Assembly: GCF_008369295.1 (NCBI RefSeq)
Contig: NZ_VOBG01000038.1
Coordinates: 1 to 40,273, forward strand
DNA: 40,273 nucleotides
Direction: 5' to 3'
Source: Pseudomonas sp. ANT_H4
Lineage (GTDB): Bacteria > Pseudomonadota > Gammaproteobacteria > Pseudomonadales > Pseudomonadaceae
The notes beneath the pieces are model-generated. The model saw only the letters and a program-made list of their open reading frames with translations, did not search any database and had not been told where the DNA came from. Shown here piece after piece: positions 39,501-40,273 of the stretch. Position 1 is the first letter of the stretch; each line of letters opens with the position of its first letter. Both the position numbers and the translations under genes were made by a program.

Positions 39501-39724
39501 GATATGTGGCCACCCTCTGGGAAAGGCAGCCCAGGGCTTACTGAAGGTGAGGGGCGATTCAATCCGCGCTTTAGGTGCATGACTTTACGAGCAGCAGCCC
39601 CCCCAGGCACACATCCAGGCGCGCATGAGAAGATGACCAGGCACTACCAGGACGGTCACTACGCGAAGCAGATCGAGTGCGTGGAAGTTGGCGTTTTGAG
39701 TGGAAATTTTGAAAATCGAAAACA
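39501..39724. other. Region between dmeR operator and tRNA-Val remnant
   Basis: No supported gene. Open frames here lack ribosome sites, and one enters the tRNA-derived sequence. Confidence 0.4.
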
Positions 39725-39756
39725 ACAAAAAAGGGCCCACCTTTCGGTGAGCCCTT
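39725..39756 (-). terminator. Terminator of the tRNA-Val locus
   Basis: On the minus strand AAGGGCTCACC pairs with GGTGGGCCCTT (one mismatch) around a GAAA tetraloop and is followed by TTTTGTTGTT. It lies 29 bases past the tRNA 3' end, as expected for a tRNA terminator kept with the chromosomal half. Confidence 0.85.
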
Positions 39757-39785
39757 CTAGACCGCCCAGCAGAGCGGATTTTGTT

Positions 39786-39831
39786 TGGTAGGCGCGATTG
39801 GACTCGAACCAACGACCCCCACCATGTCAAG
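39786..39831 (-). pseudogene. 3' half of tRNA-Val(GAC), probable att site
   Basis: The minus strand reads CTTGACATGGTGG, a variable region, the T-arm GTTGGTTCGAGTCCAAT, and CGCGCCTACCA. This is the 3' 46 bases of a tRNA-Val with anticodon GAC. At 39832 the match ends: the anticodon stem partner CCACC and the D-arm are replaced by unrelated sequence, and the acceptor no longer pairs fully. The break at the anticodon loop is where tyrosine integrases often cross over. The terminator beyond it suggests this is the original chromosomal half. Confidence 0.75.
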
Positions 39832-39907
39832 AGCCACCCTGCTAAGCGCTAGGCCACGCAGCCTATAGCTCTAAGGAAACGCCCATTCACATTATGAGGC
39901 GTCAACC

Positions 39908-40150
39908 ATGGCTAACATTCGCTCCCTTCCCTCTGGCAACTGGAACGCTCAGGTTCGGTTGAGAGGAAGTCCCCCGCAATCCAAAACATTCCCTACTCAG
40001 GCATTGGCTCAGGCATGGGCTGACCAGTTAGAGGCTGTCACCAAGACGCATCAGACGCACACCCTTTACACGCTTGGCATGACCTATTGCGAAACCATGC
40101 TCAAGGGCAAGGGTAGCTATGACCATGCAATCAAGATTGTTGACCAGTGA
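39908..40150 (+). pseudogene. Phage-type integrase, N-terminal fragment
   Basis: An 80-residue frame starting MANIRSLPSGNWNAQVRLRG, then SKTFPTQALAQAWADQLEAV, is the typical N-terminal arm-binding domain of tyrosine recombinases, followed by the start of the core-binding domain (LYTLGMTYCETMLKGKGSYDHAIKIV). It then stops at TGA 40148-40150; the catalytic R-H-R-Y domain is missing and the downstream sequence to the window end does not continue it in any frame I could follow. It starts 77 bases from the tRNA-Val break. Confidence 0.75.
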
Positions 40151-40273
40151 ACGAGCCCCATGAAAGACAGGACACCGTTTCCCCCTTACGATAAGGGATA
40201 GGCAAACGGTTATGTTTATGACTAATAGCAACGATAAGAGTGGTGAGCTTTTGGGTCAGGAGCGGCGGCGCCG

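Noticed and set aside
39786..39866. A complete tRNA at the right end
   Set aside because: The 5' half does not form an acceptor, D-arm or anticodon stem with the 3' half; only the 3' 46 bases match tRNA-Val(GAC).
1..40273. CRISPR array, rRNA genes or a replication origin
   Set aside because: No regularly spaced repeats with unique spacers, no rRNA sequence and no DnaA-box cluster or iteron series were seen.

Overview
The window reads as a Pseudomonas chromosome, most likely the P. fluorescens group. The evidence is the translation-gene run thrS-infC-rpmI-rplT-pheS-pheT-ihfA-merR ending at a tRNA-Pro, an RsmE-type CsrA paralogue, DUF1654 and DUF2790 proteins (families I know mainly from Pseudomonas), and a rbs operon with an internal rbsR. 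These assignments come from recognising protein sequence by eye; no database search was run.

Left accessory block (1-3650): the end of an IS21-like element, a HigB/HigA-like toxin-antitoxin pair, a phage antirepressor remnant, a RelBE-like pair, a DUF488 gene and about 1 kb of decayed DNA. It abuts the 3' side of tRNA-Pro(GGG), a usual place for elements to insert.

Core block A (3652-11107, minus strand): tRNA-Pro, a MerR-like gene, ihfA, pheT, pheS, rplT, rpmI, infC and thrS. infC starts at an ATT codon next to the thrS stop. The thrS leader carries a hairpin whose 7-base loop reads TTGGTAG, matching a tRNA-Thr(GGU) anticodon loop, just upstream of the ribosome binding site. Two strong hairpins lie between rplT and pheS.

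Block B (11.4-20.7 kb): small secreted or hypothetical genes, a cold-shock protein and an I78-inhibitor-like lipoprotein, then the ribose operon rbsB-A-C-R-K-D plus an exported nucleoside hydrolase. Its promoter has a TTGACA box followed by a perfect 14-bp LacI-family palindrome.

Block C (20.8-29.5 kb): a periplasmic glutaminase-asparaginase gene with an AauR-like TTCGG-N4-CCGAA site and a -24/-12 promoter; a DUF1654 gene and endonuclease I gene behind a good LexA box; a SPOR lipoprotein; rsmE; small membrane and hypothetical genes; a HAD phosphatase; a DUF2790 gene whose neighbouring two-component system has collapsed into one short fusion remnant; and pcp with DUF979/DUF969 membrane proteins.

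Block D (29.8-37.0 kb): a probable Fur site and an iron(III) ABC transporter (binding protein, fused permease, ATPase), then a COG4705 membrane protein, a small lipoprotein and an OmpR/QseC-type two-component pair.

Block E (37.1 kb to end): minus-strand small genes, one with only a CTG as plausible start; a DmeR/DmeF metal efflux pair with a tandem operator; and the 3' 46 bases of a tRNA-Val(GAC) with its terminator, beside a truncated phage-type integrase. This last junction looks like the att end of an integrated element extending to the right.
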